Of a DNA stretch of 60,417 nt, positions 32,561 to 41,938 are shown one piece after another (positions within the stretch are counted from its first letter, which is position 1; every line of letters begins with the position of its first letter). This DNA comes from an uncultured bacterium (GTDB lineage: Bacteria; Bacteroidota; Bacteroidia; Bacteroidales; Bacteroidaceae). The stretch is from NCBI GenBank assembly GCA_905215555.1, contig CAJMQU010000027.1, positions 1 to 60,417 of the forward strand, written 5' to 3'. Under the pieces are notes generated by a model. It made no database searches. It was given only the letters and a program-made list of their open reading frames with translations, and was not told the DNA's origin. The translations under genes and the position numbers were made by a program.

Positions 32561-35347
32561 ATGAGTGTTGTCCTTTCACAAGAATCAGAGCGCTTTCGCC
32601 GCCTTTCCACTATCGCACAGATAGGCTGGTGGGAAGCTGACTTTACTACCCGGGAGTATCTTTGTTCTGAATATGTTTGTAACTTACTCGGTTTGGAAGG
32701 AGATACTTTGACCTTTCGTGAGTTCGGCATGTGTATACGCGAAGATTATCGTGAACGCATCAGTCGTGAATTCGTTTCTATAGAAGAAGTTGAGATGTAC
32801 GAACAGACTTTCCCTATTTATGCCGCGCATGGTGTGGTTTGGATTTGTTCGCGTCTGGGTGAGAAGTGGATGACGGAAGACGGTCACTTGAAAGCTTTCG
32901 GTATCCTTCAGGTGGTTGATGCTCCGGAGAATATGAAGTCTAAGGATATTCTGAAACAATTCAATGCCCTGTTGTTCCGGCAACATTCAGTATCAAACTC
33001 CCTGCGCAACTTCCTGAAGGATAAATGTCTGGATGAAGTGATCCCGAAAGTGTTGAAAGACGTGCTCGAACTCTTTCATGGCGGACGTGTGTATATCATT
33101 GAATATGATGAGGATTATCATACTCAGAATTGTACATACGAGGTGGTGGCGAAGGGCGTAGAGCCGGAGATTGAGTTGTTGCAGTCCACTGCAACCCAGG
33201 GTATGGAGTGGTGGCACAGGCAAATATGGGCAGATAAGCCTATTCTGCTTAACTCTTTGACCGAACTGCCGGAAGAAGCCGAACTGGAACGCCAGATATT
33301 GTCCGTACAAGACATAAAGTCATTGATGGTGATCCCACTGCGTAATACCGAACGTATTTGGGGATATATAGGTATCGACCTGGTAGAACGGGAGTATAGA
33401 TGGGATAATGAAGACTATCAGTGGTTCTCTTCCCTTGCCAATATTATCAGCATTTGCATCAACCTGCGTCGTGCCAAGGATGAGGCAGAACGTGAGCGCT
33501 CTTTCCTGCGCAACTTGTACAAATACATGCCTATGGGTTATGTGCATCTTTCCATTATTTTCAACGGGCAGGGAATTCCCATCGATTATCTCATCACGGA
33601 TGCTAACCAGTTCAGTTCCGATTTGTGCGGCATGCCATTGGATAATTACAAAGGCCGTTTGGCTTCGGAGATTTATCCGAAGGAAATAATGAAAGAGAAG
33701 ATAAGGGGCTTGTCCGAAATACATAGCCGGAATACATATAAAGAGTTGGATGAATATTTTGAGGCTTCCGGCAAGACTTGCCATTGTGTCATTTATTCGC
33801 CGGTTCCGGAAGAACTGGTCTGCCTCTATATGGATGTCACAGAAATGCGGCGGACTTACATGGCATTGGATCATAGTGAGAAACTGTTGCGCAATATATT
33901 CTCCAATATTCCGGTAGGCATTGAAATCTACGATAAAGACGGTTACTTGATCGACCTCAATAATAGGGATCTGGAAATATTCGGTGTCAAGGACAAGGCG
34001 AATACCATTGGTGTCAACTTCTACGAGAATCCCAATGTGCCGGTGGATATACGCGAAAGGGCGCAGGTTGAAGATGAACTCGACTTCTCACAGGACTATG
34101 AGTTCACTAAGATAAGCGATTATTATGAATCGGGAAGGAAGGGCAGTATAGAACTCTATACCAAAGTAAGCAAGATATACGACAGCAAAGGCGATTGCAG
34201 TGGCTTTGTACTTATCAACATCGACAACACCGAACGGATAAGTTCCATCAATCGTATCCGTGATTTCGAGAACTTCTTCCTGCTGATTTCCGACTATGCC
34301 AAGGTAGGCTATGCCAAATTGAACCTACTCACCAGAGAAGGCTATGCCATCAAGCAGTGGTATAAGAATATGGGTGAGGATGAAGATACGCCATTGGCGG
34401 ATGTGGTAGGCATTTATGATAAGATGCATCCGGAAGACCGGGCGCGCGTACTGGATTTCTTCGAAAAAGCCAAGAGGGGAGAAGCGTCAAGTTTCAAGAG
34501 TGAAATGCGTGTGCTAAGAATCGGAACACTGAATAAATGGAACTGGGTGCGCATGAACGTGGTGCTCAACCGTTATGACCCGATGAATGGTCTGATTGAA
34601 TTGATCGGTGTCAATTATGATATCACCGAGTTGAAGGAGACCGAAAAGAAACTGATTGAAGCCAAAGAGAAGGCAGAAGAGGCGGACAGACTGAAAAGTG
34701 CGTTTCTGGCAAATATGAGTCATGAGATACGTACACCGTTGAATGCCATTGTCGGTTTCTCAAGCTTACTGGTAGAGACTGATGACTTGGAAGAAAAGCA
34801 GGAATACGCTAAAATGGTGGAAGAGAATAATGAACTGTTGCTCCAACTGATTTCAGATATTCTGGACCTGTCGAAGATAGAGGCGGGAACCTTTGACTTC
34901 AAGTTCAGGGATTTCGACATAAACACTTTGTGTGGCGATCTTGCACGCTCCATGCAGTTGAGGGTGAAGCCGGGAGTGGAACTTATCTTTGAACCGGCTT
35001 TGCCGCAATGCATCATAGTCAGCGATCCTAGCCGTTTGCATCAGGTGGTTTCCAACTTTGTAAATAATGCCATTAAGTTCACCACCACGGGCAGCATCCG
35101 GATCGGATATGATAAGCCGGATGAAAAGCACTTACGGGTATATGTGACAGATACTGGCATTGGTATTGCTCCCGAAGCCTGCCGTAAAATATTTGATCGT
35201 TTCATTAAACTGAATTCTTTTGTTCAGGGTACAGGATTGGGACTTTCCATCAGCAAGAGCATCATCGAGCAGTTGGGGGGCAAGATTGGAGTAAAAAGTG
35301 AGTTGGGCAAAGGCTCGACGTTCTGGTTTACCCTGCCGTTGGAATAA
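32561..35347 (+). CDS. Multi-PAS/GAF sensor histidine kinase
   Basis: 928 residues, no signal peptide or membrane helix, so cytoplasmic. PAS-like regions lie at about 20-125, 310-430, 440-560 and 570-705, with a GAF domain at about 140-300. Then HisKA with His721 (MSHEIRTPLNAIVGF), and HATPase with NNAIKFTTTG, VTDTGIGIAPEACRKIFDRF and GTGLGLSISKSI up to the C-terminus. There is no receiver domain and no neighbouring regulator. The ligands of the PAS/GAF regions cannot be told; redox, light or small molecules are possible. A palindrome sits directly before the ATG. Confidence 0.88.
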   Translation: MSVVLSQESERFRRLSTIAQIGWWEADFTTREYLCSEYVCNLLGLEGDTLTFREFGMCIREDYRERISREFVSIEEVEMYEQTFPIYAAHGVVWICSRLGEKWMTEDGHLKAFGILQVVDAPENMKSKDILKQFNALLFRQHSVSNSLRNFLKDKCLDEVIPKVLKDVLELFHGGRVYIIEYDEDYHTQNCTYEVVAKGVEPEIELLQSTATQGMEWWHRQIWADKPILLNSLTELPEEAELERQILSVQDIKSLMVIPLRNTERIWGYIGIDLVEREYRWDNEDYQWFSSLANIISICINLRRAKDEAERERSFLRNLYKYMPMGYVHLSIIFNGQGIPIDYLITDANQFSSDLCGMPLDNYKGRLASEIYPKEIMKEKIRGLSEIHSRNTYKELDEYFEASGKTCHCVIYSPVPEELVCLYMDVTEMRRTYMALDHSEKLLRNIFSNIPVGIEIYDKDGYLIDLNNRDLEIFGVKDKANTIGVNFYENPNVPVDIRERAQVEDELDFSQDYEFTKISDYYESGRKGSIELYTKVSKIYDSKGDCSGFVLINIDNTERISSINRIRDFENFFLLISDYAKVGYAKLNLLTREGYAIKQWYKNMGEDEDTPLADVVGIYDKMHPEDRARVLDFFEKAKRGEASSFKSEMRVLRIGTLNKWNWVRMNVVLNRYDPMNGLIELIGVNYDITELKETEKKLIEAKEKAEEADRLKSAFLANMSHEIRTPLNAIVGFSSLLVETDDLEEKQEYAKMVEENNELLLQLISDILDLSKIEAGTFDFKFRDFDINTLCGDLARSMQLRVKPGVELIFEPALPQCIIVSDPSRLHQVVSNFVNNAIKFTTTGSIRIGYDKPDEKHLRVYVTDTGIGIAPEACRKIFDRFIKLNSFVQGTGLGLSISKSIIEQLGGKIGVKSELGKGSTFWFTLPLE

Positions 35348-35360
35348 TATTGGTTACGAG

Positions 35361-35427
35361 TAATAAAATACGAGCTACAAGTAGCTGCGCAGTCATACCG
35401 CAGGCACTTGTAGCTCGTATTTTATTA
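35361..35427. repeat. Core-bearing palindromic element B (between convergent genes)
   Basis: A perfect 22-bp stem: taataaaatacgagctacaa plus gt at 35361-35382, with its complement at 35406-35427. The 23-nt loop agctgcgcagtcatacc... contains the same GCTGCGC...ATACC...GCAC core as element A. It probably also ends the histidine kinase and nuo transcripts. Confidence 0.82.
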
Positions 35428-35443
35428 CTGGTTCAGTTTATAG

Positions 35444-36886
35444 CTAATTCAGTCCGAACGAGAACTTGTCGATGTTCTGATAAATCACGCTTGCAAAACT
35501 CAGTACAATGATACCGAGTGTGCAGATGACAAGACTGGCACGTGTGTAATTATCGCTGCGGAAAGCGGCGATAGGCTCATCACTCTTGTTGATATACATG
35601 GACTTCACAATCTTCAGGTAGTAATAGAGTGACAGCACGGTGTTGACCAGCGCGATGAACACCAGTAAATGGAAACCGCTGTTGAAGGCTGCCGCGAAAA
35701 TGAAGAACTTCGAGAAGAAACCTGCAAACGGAGGAATACCTGCCAGTGAGAACAAGGCAAGCGTCATGAGGAACGCCAGCTTGGGATTGGTGCTGTACAG
35801 CCCGTTATACTCTTCGAGGGTGAAGCGATGGGCGCGCAGGGCGATAATCGTAATCACCGTGAACACAGAGAGGTTGGCGAACATATAAATAAGTATATAA
35901 TACACCAGTGATGTCATGCCTTGCGCACTACCGCCGATGACACCCAGCATAATGTAACCTGCCTGCGAGATACTGGAGAACGCCATCAGCCGTTTCAGGT
36001 TCTCCTGGCGTAAGGCAAAAAGGTTGGCAAGGGTGATAGAGGCGATGATAACCCAGTAGAGTACTTCCTGCCATTGGTCTATCATCGGAGCAAATACCTT
36101 AATCAGTATGGTCAGCAGCACGAAAGCAGCCGCGCCTTTTGATATAACGCTCAGATAAGCAGTCACGGTACTTGGAGCACCTTCGTAAACGTCTGCCGTC
36201 CAGAGATGGAAGGGAACCAGGGAAAGCTTGAAGCCCATACCGGAGAAGAAGAAGATGAATGCCATGATCTGCAGAGGATTACCGGTCAGGTGAGCCGGAA
36301 TATCATCGAAGTAGAGAGTACCTACCGTACCATAAATCAATGAAAGACCATACAATAGCAAACCGCTGGAGAAGAGTGCGGTAAGAATATACTTGGCACC
36401 TGCCTCGGCAGAGTGGTGGCGGTATTTATCAAAAGCCACCAGCGCAGCCATCGGAATGCTTGCAGTCTCCAGTCCGATGAAGAACATCAGGAAGTGTCCG
36501 GCGGAAATCATGAAATACATACCCAGCAGCGTGCAGAGTGTCAGCATATAGAATTCACCCTGCTTGATGATGGTATCCGGTAGCTTCAGCCATTCGTGTG
36601 CCATCAAGAAAACGATCAGCGTACCGACACTGAGAATAGACTTCACGATGCTTTGTATCGGTGCATTGTGGTACATGCCGCCGAACGCATCGGTTGCCGG
36701 ACCGGGTATGATAGTGATCAGTGTGTGTATCGTTAGCAGCACGACGGGCAGCATGGTATTGAGCCGTGGGTTACCGTCTTTCTTATGTGCATCGGGGCTC
36801 ATGAAGAGGTCGGCCACAAAGAGAATGACGATGACGGCTATCAGCGAAAGCTCTTCTTTGAGAATGAGAAATTGGGAATAATCCAT
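35444..36886 (-). CDS. nuoN: NADH-quinone oxidoreductase subunit N
   Basis: 480 residues with about 14 membrane helices, an antiporter-like proton-pumping subunit of complex I. It has the family segment ISKGAAAFVLLTILIKVF and the lysines of the discontinuous helices (SLVPFHLWTADVYEGAPSTVTAYLSVISKGA). It is the last gene of the leftward nuo cluster, separated from nuoM by a palindromic element. It lies in the inner membrane. The first ATG is used. Confidence 0.93.
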   Translation of the reverse strand: MDYSQFLILKEELSLIAVIVILFVADLFMSPDAHKKDGNPRLNTMLPVVLLTIHTLITIIPGPATDAFGGMYHNAPIQSIVKSILSVGTLIVFLMAHEWLKLPDTIIKQGEFYMLTLCTLLGMYFMISAGHFLMFFIGLETASIPMAALVAFDKYRHHSAEAGAKYILTALFSSGLLLYGLSLIYGTVGTLYFDDIPAHLTGNPLQIMAFIFFFSGMGFKLSLVPFHLWTADVYEGAPSTVTAYLSVISKGAAAFVLLTILIKVFAPMIDQWQEVLYWVIIASITLANLFALRQENLKRLMAFSSISQAGYIMLGVIGGSAQGMTSLVYYILIYMFANLSVFTVITIIALRAHRFTLEEYNGLYSTNPKLAFLMTLALFSLAGIPPFAGFFSKFFIFAAAFNSGFHLLVFIALVNTVLSLYYYLKIVKSMYINKSDEPIAAFRSDNYTRASLVICTLGIIVLSFASVIYQNIDKFSFGLN

Positions 36887-36895
36887 ATCTTGCGA

Positions 36896-36988
36896 AATTA
36901 ATAATTAATAATTAAAAATTAAAGAAAGGAAAGCCTTTGGTATACCCTAGTGCGGCCTTTCATCCTTTAATTCTTGCATTCTTTAATT
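36896..36988. repeat. Palindromic element E between nuoM and nuoN
   Basis: AT-rich arms (aattaataattaataatt, aattaaagaaaggaaag and the complementary right side tttcatcctttaatt) surround a core that on the minus strand reads ggccgcactagggtatacc aaaggc. This resembles the core of elements A and B (GCYGCRC-N-ATACC-N-GGC). The right arm covers the nuoM stop codon. Confidence 0.6.
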
Positions 36989-38464
36989 GAACGAAATTAT
37001 CAACGGCAACACGCTGTCTCCAATCATCGTACTTATCCACAACGGGGCAATACCCAGGCCTGCAACGCATACGATAAGAATGATGACGGCGGTGCGTTCA
37101 TCCCAGGTTGCGTCGGTCAATGTCAGGTGATGCTTGTTGGTGCAGGTACCGTAAAGTATCTTGCCGACAAGGCGGAGGATATAAACAGCAGTAATCACGA
37201 TACTGGTACAGGCGATAATCGTCCATGTACGGTGGAAAACATCTGCATGTTGGAAAGCGCCGTTGAAGATGGTCATTTCGGCAACAAAACCGCTGAGTCC
37301 CGGAAGTCCGAGATTGGCAAGTCCGGCAATGACATAGCACACAGCGAGAAAAGGCATGATTTTCATCAGTCCCGACAGTTCTCGTACGTCACGTGTGTGA
37401 GTACGGCCATATATCATACCGATAAGCGCGAAGAACAAGGCTGTCATCAATCCGTGGCTGAGCATTTGCAGGACGGCACCTGTGCAGGCAGTCTGATTCA
37501 TCATCAAGATGGCGAAGAGTACAAGACCACAGTGAGATACGGAGGAGTAAGCATTGATATACTTCAAGTCCGTCTGTACGCATGCTGAGAAAGCACCGTA
37601 GACAACGGAGATACCTGTAAGTATCAGGAAAATCCAACCCAGTTCCTGTGCAGCTTCGGGCATCAGATACATGGCGATGCGGAAACAACCGTAACCACCC
37701 AGTTTCATCAATACGCCGGCGTGCAGCATACTCACGGCGGTAGGTGCTGAAGCATGACCGTCGGGGCTCCATGTATGGAACGGGAACAGTGCACCCAGCA
37801 CACCGAAACCGAGGAACGTAAGCGGGAACCAGATGCGTTGCTGTTCGATGGGGATATTGTGCAATGCGGCAATGTCCAGCAGGTTCATACTTGTGGCACC
37901 GGCACCGTAATAGATACCGAGAATACCAATCAGCAGAAAGGCGGAACCGCCCATCAGCATCAGTGTCAGCTTCATGGCAGAATATTCCTTGCGTCCGCTC
38001 CCCCATACACCGATAAGCAGGTACATCGGGATGAGCGCTACTTCATAGAACATGAACATGGTGAACAGGTCTATCGAGATGAAGAAGCCGAATACACCGA
38101 TGGAGAGGAAAGTGAACCAAAGGAAATATTCTTTCGTGAGCGGTTGCAACCGCCAGGAAGCGAATGTTCCGGTGAAGACGATGATGGCAGAAAGCAGCAG
38201 CATAGCTACCGAGATGCCGTCTACACCGACAGAATAATGTATGTTGAGTGCCGGATACCAGGGTACATCTGCGCGGAAAAGCATTTCGGCAGTGTCGCCG
38301 GCGGCACGGGCTTGCAGGTAGGCAATGGTCAGGCCTACTGCGGCCAGCACCAGTGCCGATGCACCTACCACCATCACCGTGCGTATCTGCCGAAGGTTGC
38401 GGCTCAGCCAAAGGCCAAGGAGCATCAGCAGGGGGATGAGAACAAAAATACTTAATATGTTCAT
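36983..38464 (-). CDS. nuoM: NADH-quinone oxidoreductase subunit M
   Basis: 493 residues, about 14 membrane helices. NuoM signature ALFPFHTWSPDGHASAPTAVSMLHAGVLMKLGGYG, with the conserved Glu in the MFYEVALIPMYLLIG helix. It is a proton-pumping antiporter-like subunit of complex I. It is preceded by nuoL with a gap of 50 bases. Several long frames on both strands overlap it and are shadows. Confidence 0.94.
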   Translation of the reverse strand: MNILSIFVLIPLLMLLGLWLSRNLRQIRTVMVVGASALVLAAVGLTIAYLQARAAGDTAEMLFRADVPWYPALNIHYSVGVDGISVAMLLLSAIIVFTGTFASWRLQPLTKEYFLWFTFLSIGVFGFFISIDLFTMFMFYEVALIPMYLLIGVWGSGRKEYSAMKLTLMLMGGSAFLLIGILGIYYGAGATSMNLLDIAALHNIPIEQQRIWFPLTFLGFGVLGALFPFHTWSPDGHASAPTAVSMLHAGVLMKLGGYGCFRIAMYLMPEAAQELGWIFLILTGISVVYGAFSACVQTDLKYINAYSSVSHCGLVLFAILMMNQTACTGAVLQMLSHGLMTALFFALIGMIYGRTHTRDVRELSGLMKIMPFLAVCYVIAGLANLGLPGLSGFVAEMTIFNGAFQHADVFHRTWTIIACTSIVITAVYILRLVGKILYGTCTNKHHLTLTDATWDERTAVIILIVCVAGLGIAPLWISTMIGDSVLPLIISFN

Positions 38465-38514
38465 CTTTATATTGCGTTTTTTACTATTTACGAATTACGA
38501 TTGACATTTCTCTA

Positions 38515-40404
38515 CTACAACAGCAACAGCAGGATCAGTGCCAGTGTACCCAATAGGAACACATAGGTATACTGCTGGATCTGTCCGCTTTGCAAACCGC
38601 GTATCTCATCACTGGTAGCATTGGCACTCCAGGCAAGGAAGTTGAAGAAGCCATCCACTACATGGCGGTCGAACCAGGCGATGGGGCGGGAGATGCAACC
38701 GAAAATAATTTTGTGAGTGATGAATTGGTATATATCATCAATATAGAAACGATGATAAGCAGCTGTCCACAATCCGCGGAAACGGCGGGCAAGTGCGTTG
38801 GCAACGGGTTGTTTTGCCCGTGCATACATTGCTGTGGCAATCGCGATGGAGACGACAGCTATGGCAATGCTGGTACCCGCCACCGTCCAATCGAGATGAA
38901 TCTCGTAAGCTGTACCGTTGGAAGAGATGAACTTGCCGAAGGGGATGAAACCTGCCACGATAGTAACGACGGCAAGGAACATCAGCGGGAAAGTCATTGT
39001 CAGCGGACTTTCATGAGGCGTATGTTCAGCGTGAAGTTCTTTGTTTTCTTTCCCCCAGAAAATACCGTAATAAAGACGGAACATATAGAATGCTGTCATT
39101 GCAGCAATCACCGTCATAATCCAACCCATGACAGGACTGAATTGGAAGCATGCCGTCAATATCTCATCTTTAGAGAAGAAGCCTGAGAATGGAGGAATAC
39201 CTGCAATGGCAAGACATGCAATCAGGAACGTGATGTGTGTCACAGGCATATATTTGTACAAGCCCCCCATTGCGGACATCTCGTTGCTGTGTACTGCATG
39301 GATAATGCTACCTGCACCGAGGAAAAGCAATGCCTTGAACATGGCGTGTGTAAATAGGTGGAACATCCCCGCCATATATCCCAAACCTCCATGATGAGGA
39401 TCGGCAGAAGTACAAACGCCCAATGCCACCATCATGAAACCGATCTGTGAGATAGTAGAGAATGCAAGTACCCGCTTGATGTCACTCTGCACACAAGCCA
39501 CCGAAGCGGCATAGAATGCCGTGAATGCTCCCACGTAAGCCACTAAATGCAGCACGTCCGGTGCATAACTGATGAACAGTGGGAACATCCGCGCCACGAG
39601 GTAAACTCCGGCTACTACCATAGTAGCTGCGTGAATCAATGCACTGACAGGTGTAGGACCTTCCATAGCATCCGGCAACCAGATGTGTAATGGGAACATT
39701 GCACTCTTGCCAGCACCACCGATGAACATCAGTCCGAGGGCCAGGGGAATCATCGTTGCACCACCTTTCAGCAATGCCATTTCGCTGGGCTGAAAAGTAT
39801 ATGTGCCTGCATAGTAACCATAGACAAGGATACCGATCAGGAAGCCCAGGTCGGCAAAGCGGGTAACGATGAATGCCTTCTTGCTTGCTGCAACGGCAGA
39901 TGGCTTCGTATAGTAGAAACCGATGAGCAGATAGGAAGAAACACCCACCAACTCCCAGAATAGGTACATCTGGAAGATATTAGTAGCCACTACCAGGCCA
40001 AGCATAGACATCGTGAATAGGCTGAGGAATGCATAATAACGTTGGAATCCGCGCTCGCCTTTCATATACCCGAACGAGTAGACATGTACCATCAGTGACA
40101 CGGTGGAGATGACAATGAGCATCATCACTGAAATAGGGTCGAGCAGGATACCCAGGTCGATACTCAGCGTCTCGGTGAAAGGTAGCCACATCACATTATA
40201 AGGCATAAGTGTGGCGAAGGTGCCGTCCGCCAGGCGCGGAGCGGAGAAGTATTGCCAGGCAGTGGCATAACTCAGCACGGCCACCACAGCCAATACCGTA
40301 GTACCGATGATGCCTGCCGTCCGGTGCGTCATCCATTTGCCGCCGATTCCCAACGTGAGGAAGGAGAGCAATGGGAGAAGCAGGATTAGAATTGTATATT
40401 CCAT
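38515..40404 (-). CDS. nuoL: NADH-quinone oxidoreductase subunit L
   Basis: 629 residues, the largest membrane subunit, with about 16 helices and the C-terminal lateral helix region. Signature segments: FWELVGVSSYLLIGFYY, GGAGKSAMFPLHIWLPDAMEGPTPVSALIHAATMVVAGVYLVAR and FFSKDEIL. It is the distal proton-pumping subunit. Upstream it is separated from nuoK by an AT-rich palindromic element. Confidence 0.95.
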   Translation of the reverse strand: MEYTILILLLPLLSFLTLGIGGKWMTHRTAGIIGTTVLAVVAVLSYATAWQYFSAPRLADGTFATLMPYNVMWLPFTETLSIDLGILLDPISVMMLIVISTVSLMVHVYSFGYMKGERGFQRYYAFLSLFTMSMLGLVVATNIFQMYLFWELVGVSSYLLIGFYYTKPSAVAASKKAFIVTRFADLGFLIGILVYGYYAGTYTFQPSEMALLKGGATMIPLALGLMFIGGAGKSAMFPLHIWLPDAMEGPTPVSALIHAATMVVAGVYLVARMFPLFISYAPDVLHLVAYVGAFTAFYAASVACVQSDIKRVLAFSTISQIGFMMVALGVCTSADPHHGGLGYMAGMFHLFTHAMFKALLFLGAGSIIHAVHSNEMSAMGGLYKYMPVTHITFLIACLAIAGIPPFSGFFSKDEILTACFQFSPVMGWIMTVIAAMTAFYMFRLYYGIFWGKENKELHAEHTPHESPLTMTFPLMFLAVVTIVAGFIPFGKFISSNGTAYEIHLDWTVAGTSIAIAVVSIAIATAMYARAKQPVANALARRFRGLWTAAYHRFYIDDIYQFITHKIIFGCISRPIAWFDRHVVDGFFNFLAWSANATSDEIRGLQSGQIQQYTYVFLLGTLALILLLLL

Positions 40405-40413
40405 ATTTATCTA

Positions 40414-40496
40414 ATTATTAGGTTTTAGATATTAAATATTAATTCTATGCAGCATTACAGCACAGCTGATTAATACCTAATATTTAATATTTAATT
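40414..40496. repeat. Palindromic element F between nuoK and nuoL
   Basis: AT-rich arms (ttagatattaaatattaatt and the complementary attaatacctaatatttaat) surround the core ctatgcagcattacagcacagctg. On the other strand this reads cagctgtgctgtaatgctgcat, close to the core of the element inside murF. It ends right at the nuoK stop codon. Confidence 0.6.
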
Positions 40497-40497
40497 G

Positions 40498-40797
40498 TTA
40501 CCACTTCAGTTCGTCCAGTTTGTTCACCTGGATACTTCGTATATTACGGTAGATGTTAATCATGATCGCGATAGCTACCGCCGTTTCGGCTGCCGAGATG
40601 GCAATGGAGAACAGGGCGAAAAAGTACCCTTCCAGCCCGTCGGGGAAAAGGAAACGGTTGAACACCGCGAAATTTATGTCCGTAGCATTCAGTATCAACT
40701 CGATGCTGATAAGTATGGCCAGTGTGTTGCGGCGGGTAAAGAACCCGTAGATACCGGCAAAAAACATGATAGCCGAAACTATCAGATAATATTCCAT
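40498..40797 (-). CDS. nuoK: NADH-quinone oxidoreductase subunit K
   Basis: 99 residues from the ATG at 40797 (MEYYLIVSAIMFFAGIYGFF); an earlier ATG at 40806 adds three residues. Three membrane helices with the two conserved glutamates, in SIELILNA and AAETAVAIAI. It forms part of the proton path next to NuoJ and NuoA in complex I. Confidence 0.93.
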   Translation of the reverse strand: MEYYLIVSAIMFFAGIYGFFTRRNTLAILISIELILNATDINFAVFNRFLFPDGLEGYFFALFSIAISAAETAVAIAIMINIYRNIRSIQVNKLDELKW

Positions 40798-40823
40798 GTG
40801 GATCATGTTAAAACTGCGTTTTA

Positions 40824-40879
40824 GAATTAATAATTAAATAATGAAAGGGACGTAAGGTTTCATTATTCATTCTTTCATT
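40824..40879. repeat. Short AT-rich inverted repeat G between nuoJ and nuoK
   Basis: gaattaataattaaataatg and aaagg at 40824-40848 pair imperfectly with tttcattattcattctttcatt (40858-40879). It lacks a clear GCTGCGC core and may be a decayed member of the palindromic family. Confidence 0.45.
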
Positions 40880-40888
40880 TGCTTGCCA

Positions 40889-41404
40889 TTATCGTTTACG
40901 TGCAATCATCAGTCCACCTACGATACATGCCAGCAGCAGGATACTGATAGCCTCGAAGGGAAGCAGATAACCATATTTATCACTACTCAGCATTGCGTTT
41001 CCGATGTTTTTGATATTCGTTTCTAACGGTGCAAGGTCGGTGGTGACGATAAACTTATGTTTCAGTGTGATGAACACTACGATGATGGCTCCCACTACAG
41101 TGGCACCCAGTCCGGCCAGCAGTTTGCTACGCTTTAACTTGTCGATAGTATGGTCGCCTTCACCGCTGGTCAGCAGTATGGAGAAGACGTAGAGTACGAC
41201 AATGCCGCCGGCATAAACCATGATTTGTACCGATCCCAGGAATGTGTAGCCCAGCAGGAAGTAGATGCCTGCCGTGCCGAAAAGCGTGAACAGCAGATAC
41301 GTTGCCGAGCGTACCATATGGCGTGTGGTTACGGTGAGAATGGAACACGCGGTGATGAACACTGCCAGAAAGTAGAATACTACGGTTTCAAGGGTTGTTT
41401 CCAT
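40889..41404 (-). CDS. nuoJ: NADH-quinone oxidoreductase subunit J
   Basis: 171 residues, five membrane helices, including the pi-bulge helix segment VQIMVYAGGIVVLYVFSILL typical of NuoJ (ND6). It links quinone chemistry to the proton path in complex I. It follows nuoI leftward with a gap of 31 bases. Confidence 0.93.
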   Translation of the reverse strand: METTLETVVFYFLAVFITACSILTVTTRHMVRSATYLLFTLFGTAGIYFLLGYTFLGSVQIMVYAGGIVVLYVFSILLTSGEGDHTIDKLKRSKLLAGLGATVVGAIIVVFITLKHKFIVTTDLAPLETNIKNIGNAMLSSDKYGYLLPFEAISILLLACIVGGLMIARKR

Positions 41405-41435
41405 ATTCTTGAATTACAAATTACTTAGTTTCAAA

Positions 41436-41936
41436 TTACTTTGTTGCTTCACTTTGGGGAGCAGCGGGTTTCTTTTTCTCTACAACGTGACTGCCCGGAT
41501 GATTCAGCGTCTTCACCAGTTTCGTGCGGTCGAACACAGCGTGTTCGAAGCCGGTATCAAACGTAATCGCATCGTGCGGACAAGCTGTGACACAAAGTTG
41601 GCAGAACATGCACGAACCGAGGTCGTACTCGTACTTTGCCAGTATCTTCTTCTTTTTGCCGTCTTCCGTCTCTATCATTTCACTCGTCACCTTGATGGTA
41701 TCGTTGGGACATGCCATCTGGCACAGTCCGCATGCTACGCAGTGGTGCTCGTTCTGGTCGTTATGAGGCATGGTCAGCGTACCACGGAAACGGTCGAACA
41801 TTTTCAACGTCGCGCGGTTTTCGGGATATTGTTCTGTTACCTTCCGGCGGCAGAAGACGGTCATGGTAGTTTTCATACCCGTCAGCAGGGAGCCGATGCC
41901 ATGTACGAGTCCGCCCAAATATGTATACTTTTCCAT
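41436..41936 (-). CDS. nuoI: NADH-quinone oxidoreductase subunit I
   Basis: 166 residues. Two ferredoxin-type 4Fe-4S motifs: CVACGLCQMACP and CMFCQLCVTACP. NuoI carries clusters N6a/N6b that pass electrons to NuoB. The C-terminal tail is Lys/Ala/Pro-rich. Only two bases separate it from nuoH. With no NuoEFG in the cluster, NuoI may be near the electron entry point. Confidence 0.94.
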   Translation of the reverse strand: MEKYTYLGGLVHGIGSLLTGMKTTMTVFCRRKVTEQYPENRATLKMFDRFRGTLTMPHNDQNEHHCVACGLCQMACPNDTIKVTSEMIETEDGKKKKILAKYEYDLGSCMFCQLCVTACPHDAITFDTGFEHAVFDRTKLVKTLNHPGSHVVEKKKPAAPQSEATK

Positions 41937-41938
41937 AA

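Noticed and set aside
37389..38455. Long frames of 205 codons (minus) and 233 codons (plus)
   Set aside because: Both overlap nuoM in other frames; nuoM has full family motifs and the shadow translations are rich in Cys, His and Arg with no domain.
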